NCBI RefSeq assembly: GCF_002081715.1
Contig: NZ_MUKP01000017.1
Span: 1-64,000 of the forward strand
Direction of reading: 5' to 3'
Source: Nocardia donostiensis
GTDB lineage: Bacteria; Actinomycetota; Actinomycetes; Mycobacteriales; Mycobacteriaceae
Length of the DNA: 64,000 bases
Both the position numbers and the translations under genes were made by a program. Of this stretch, positions 62,131 through 64,000 are shown piece after piece. Every line of letters begins with the position of its first letter. Positions within the stretch are counted from its first letter, which is position 1. The notes beneath the pieces were generated by a model that was given only the letters and a program-made list of their open reading frames with translations, was not told the origin of the DNA and ran no database searches.

Positions 62131-63281
62131 TGGAAACCGGGCATAGTCGGCGGTAGTCCCATAAGGACGGCACCTGCGGCGTCCACCACACCTGGTCCCA
62201 GGAACGCGTGTTGCTGCGGGACCAGCGCATCACCGGCCCACTGCTGCAGCGGGTGGTCGTGGAAGATCGCGCCGGTGCCGGAGATCTCGACGATGCGGTT
62301 CACCACGGACGCCGCGGTCGAGGCGATATGGCATGCCGCGAGCCGCAGGTGGGCGTTCTGCTCGGGCGTGGCGGAATCGCCCCGCAGCACCGTCTCCCAC
62401 ACCTGTTCGGTGATCTCGTAGAAGTACGCGCGCGCCGACCGCAGCGCGGCCTCCGCCTCGGCGACCGCCGTCCGGTAGTACGGGCGGTCGGCGAGCTTCG
62501 GTGCCCCGGTGATCCCGGCCCGTCCCGCGCCGGTCTCCACCGCATAGTCGAGAGCGGCCCGCGCCACCCCGGCACCGACCACAGCCAGTACCTGGGCCGC
62601 GTAGGCGATGGCCGGGTACCGGTACAGCGGTTCGTCGACCGTCGGTTCACCGCCGCGGACGAAGGTCCACTCGCGGGGCACCACCACATCGTTCACGACG
62701 AGATCGAACGATCCGGTGCCGCGCATGCCGACGACGTCCCAGTCCTGAACGATCTCCACGTCGCCGGGGCGCAGCAATGCGGTGCGAGGTTTGCCTGCGG
62801 TGCTCGCGTCACCGGGAATACCGACACCGAGAACATCGGCGCCCATGCAGCCGCTGGCGAACTTCCACCGGCCGCTGACCCGGAAGCCGCCGTCGACCTC
62901 CGGCGCAGGCTGGACCGGGAACAGCCCGCCGGCGAACACGAGGTCGGGGCCGTCGGCATACAACGTGGCCTGGGTGTCCAGCGGGAGCGCCGCCAGGTAG
63001 ACCAGAGCCGAACCGAAGCTGGCGACCCAGCCGGTCGAGCCGTCCACCGCCGAAATACGCTCGATGGTGTGCAGGAATTCGGCGGGAGCCTGCGGTTCGC
63101 CACCGAAACGCCGCGGAGTCGAAGCCCGGTAGATACCGGCATCTTTCAACCGGGCAATGAAATCCCGCGAAACGTATTTCTGGTCGCGGAACTCCTGCCG
63201 CCGCTCGGCGAGCTCGGCGAGTACATCATCGAAAATCGCCGTGCCTGCCGCGCGCGGCGCCGTGGCTTCCGAGGTGGACAC
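62127..63281 (-). CDS. iacA: acyl-CoA dehydrogenase-like flavin monooxygenase, IacA-like
   Basis: A 384-residue acyl-CoA dehydrogenase-fold protein of the group D flavin-monooxygenase type. It has SRDFIARLKDAGIYRASTPRRFGGEPQAP near the N-terminus, VDGSTGWVASFGSALV, SGRWKFASGCMGAD and WDVVGMRGTGSFDLVVNDVVVP in the middle domain, then a helical C-terminal domain. The catalytic Glu of true acyl-CoA dehydrogenases is not evident. IacA oxidises indole-3-acetate at the ring. GTG 63281 is the chosen start, nine bases after AGGAG; GTG 63287 is close behind. It leads the operon and faces a PAS-domain regulator gene 176 bases away. Confidence 0.75.
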   Translation of the reverse strand: MSTSEATAPRAAGTAIFDDVLAELAERRQEFRDQKYVSRDFIARLKDAGIYRASTPRRFGGEPQAPAEFLHTIERISAVDGSTGWVASFGSALVYLAALPLDTQATLYADGPDLVFAGGLFPVQPAPEVDGGFRVSGRWKFASGCMGADVLGVGIPGDASTAGKPRTALLRPGDVEIVQDWDVVGMRGTGSFDLVVNDVVVPREWTFVRGGEPTVDEPLYRYPAIAYAAQVLAVVGAGVARAALDYAVETGAGRAGITGAPKLADRPYYRTAVAEAEAALRSARAYFYEITEQVWETVLRGDSATPEQNAHLRLAACHIASTAASVVNRIVEISGTGAIFHDHPLQQWAGDALVPQQHAFLGPGVVDAAGAVLMGLPPTMPGFQ

Positions 63282-63457
63282 AATCACCTGCTCCTGTCGT
63301 CGTTGGGCCTGTCCTTCGACCGTAAGGAGATCGCGCTCACACGAACATCGGTAAAGCCCGCGCCCGACGGGGTGTGAACCACCACACGCGTAAGGGATTT
63401 CTTCAGTCGCCTGCAAACCATCGGAACCCGACCGGGCGGAAAAGCTACGCTGGCGCG

Positions 63458-64000
63458 ATGTCCGTCGATGCGCGTGCTCCCGAATTGGTCGTCTCGGATT
63501 TCGTCACCATGATGAATGCCGCCGAGATGTGCGTGCTCGTGCACGACGCCGAGACCAAGAACATTCTCTGGGCCAATCCGGCAGCGTGCGCGATGCTCGG
63601 TTTCGACCTGGACGAGATCCGGCCGCTGAAGGCCGATGACATGAGCAGCTCCGCCCAGCAGTACGACCGGGTCATCGGCCGTGCCTGGCTGCAGGACGCC
63701 GTCGAGCACGGCACCAGCCGGATCGAATGGCATTACCGGTCCAAGACCGGCCGGGTGATCCCCACCGACGCGGTCGCCACCCGAATCGCACTCGAGCAGG
63801 GACCTGCAGTGATGGTGCAGTTCCGCGATATCGAGCACGAGCAGCGCACCGAACGGGCCCTACGGTTGACCACCACATATGTCGACGCGCTGGCCCGGCA
63901 CACATCCACCATGGCGTTCGTGCTGGACGAGGCCGGTGAGATCCGCTTCGCCACGGACACCGCGCTCACCCGCCTCGGTCTCGACCCGGCAGCAGAGCCC
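63458..64000 (+). CDS. PAS-domain regulator, partial at window edge
   Basis: A frame open from ATG 63458 to the window edge, at least 181 codons. Two PAS-like domains are visible: the first at about 15-120 (CVLVHDAETKNILWANPAACAMLGFDLDEI and WHYRSKTGRVIPTDA, then VMVQFRDIEHEQR), the second beginning FVLDEAGEIRFATDTALTRLG. The output domain is beyond the edge; relatives end in a LuxR- or AraC-type DNA-binding domain or a kinase. TACGCT eight bases before the ATG fits a -10 box of a leaderless transcript. It diverges from the iac-like operon and is its likely regulator, by position. Confidence 0.65.
   Translation, partial: MSVDARAPELVVSDFVTMMNAAEMCVLVHDAETKNILWANPAACAMLGFDLDEIRPLKADDMSSSAQQYDRVIGRAWLQDAVEHGTSRIEWHYRSKTGRVIPTDAVATRIALEQGPAVMVQFRDIEHEQRTERALRLTTTYVDALARHTSTMAFVLDEAGEIRFATDTALTRLGLDPAAEP

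Overview
The window is GC-rich actinobacterial DNA. Two antigen-85-type mycolyltransferases, two fused HadA/HadB-like dehydratases, DUF4254 and XRE/TPR regulators, and a DUF574 methyltransferase point to a mycolic-acid-containing genus, most likely Nocardia. I saw no rRNA, tRNA, CRISPR array or intact insertion sequence. The right 23 kb is packed with catabolic operons. The left 40 kb is looser and holds several decayed or frameshifted genes.

1-8 kb: a minus-strand run of small actinobacterial proteins of unknown function (three share one architecture and one of those is frameshifted, plus a DUF4254 protein). It stands opposite an XRE/TPR regulator coupled to a creatininase-family hydrolase. 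A 3' remnant of an Lsr2-like gene, a 2H phosphoesterase and a second XRE/TPR regulator follow. 8.4-17.4 kb: a possible small-molecule locus with a DUF574 methyltransferase, a frameshifted CYP157-like P450, a CYP154-like P450, a PLP decarboxylase, a nucleotidyltransferase, a stand-alone methionyl-tRNA synthetase and a non-RD Ser/Thr kinase.

17.5-30.3 kb: envelope and lipid genes (two mycolyltransferases, three secreted lipases, YdcF, two HadAB-like dehydratases, a PucR-like regulator lacking its HTH, an XRE-DUF5753 regulator). 30.5-40.6 kb: a coupled crotonase/acyl-CoA ligase pair, a second CYP157-like P450 lacking the ExxR arginine, a LuxR-type ATPase regulator ending in a large hairpin, secreted proteins, and a decayed FMN reductase.

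40.8-49.9 kb: two A/B-barrel proteins, then a tightly coupled operon: GntR regulator, 5-oxoprolinase PxpABC, an MHS-type transporter, D-glutamate-cyclase-like protein, aspartase, VOC protein and cupin regulator. This looks like scavenging of pyroglutamate, D-glutamate and aspartate.

50.4-64 kb: two aromatic-catabolism blocks. The first is the lower beta-ketoadipate pathway (CoA transferase, enol-lactonase, IclR regulator, thiolase, maleylacetate reductase) around a divergent promoter. The second is a minus-strand operon whose gene order matches iacABCDEF of indole-3-acetate degradation, followed by a symporter pair and facing a PAS-domain regulator cut by the window edge. Together they would take an indolic or aromatic acid to catechol-type intermediates and then to succinyl-CoA and acetyl-CoA, although no ring-cleavage dioxygenase is present here.
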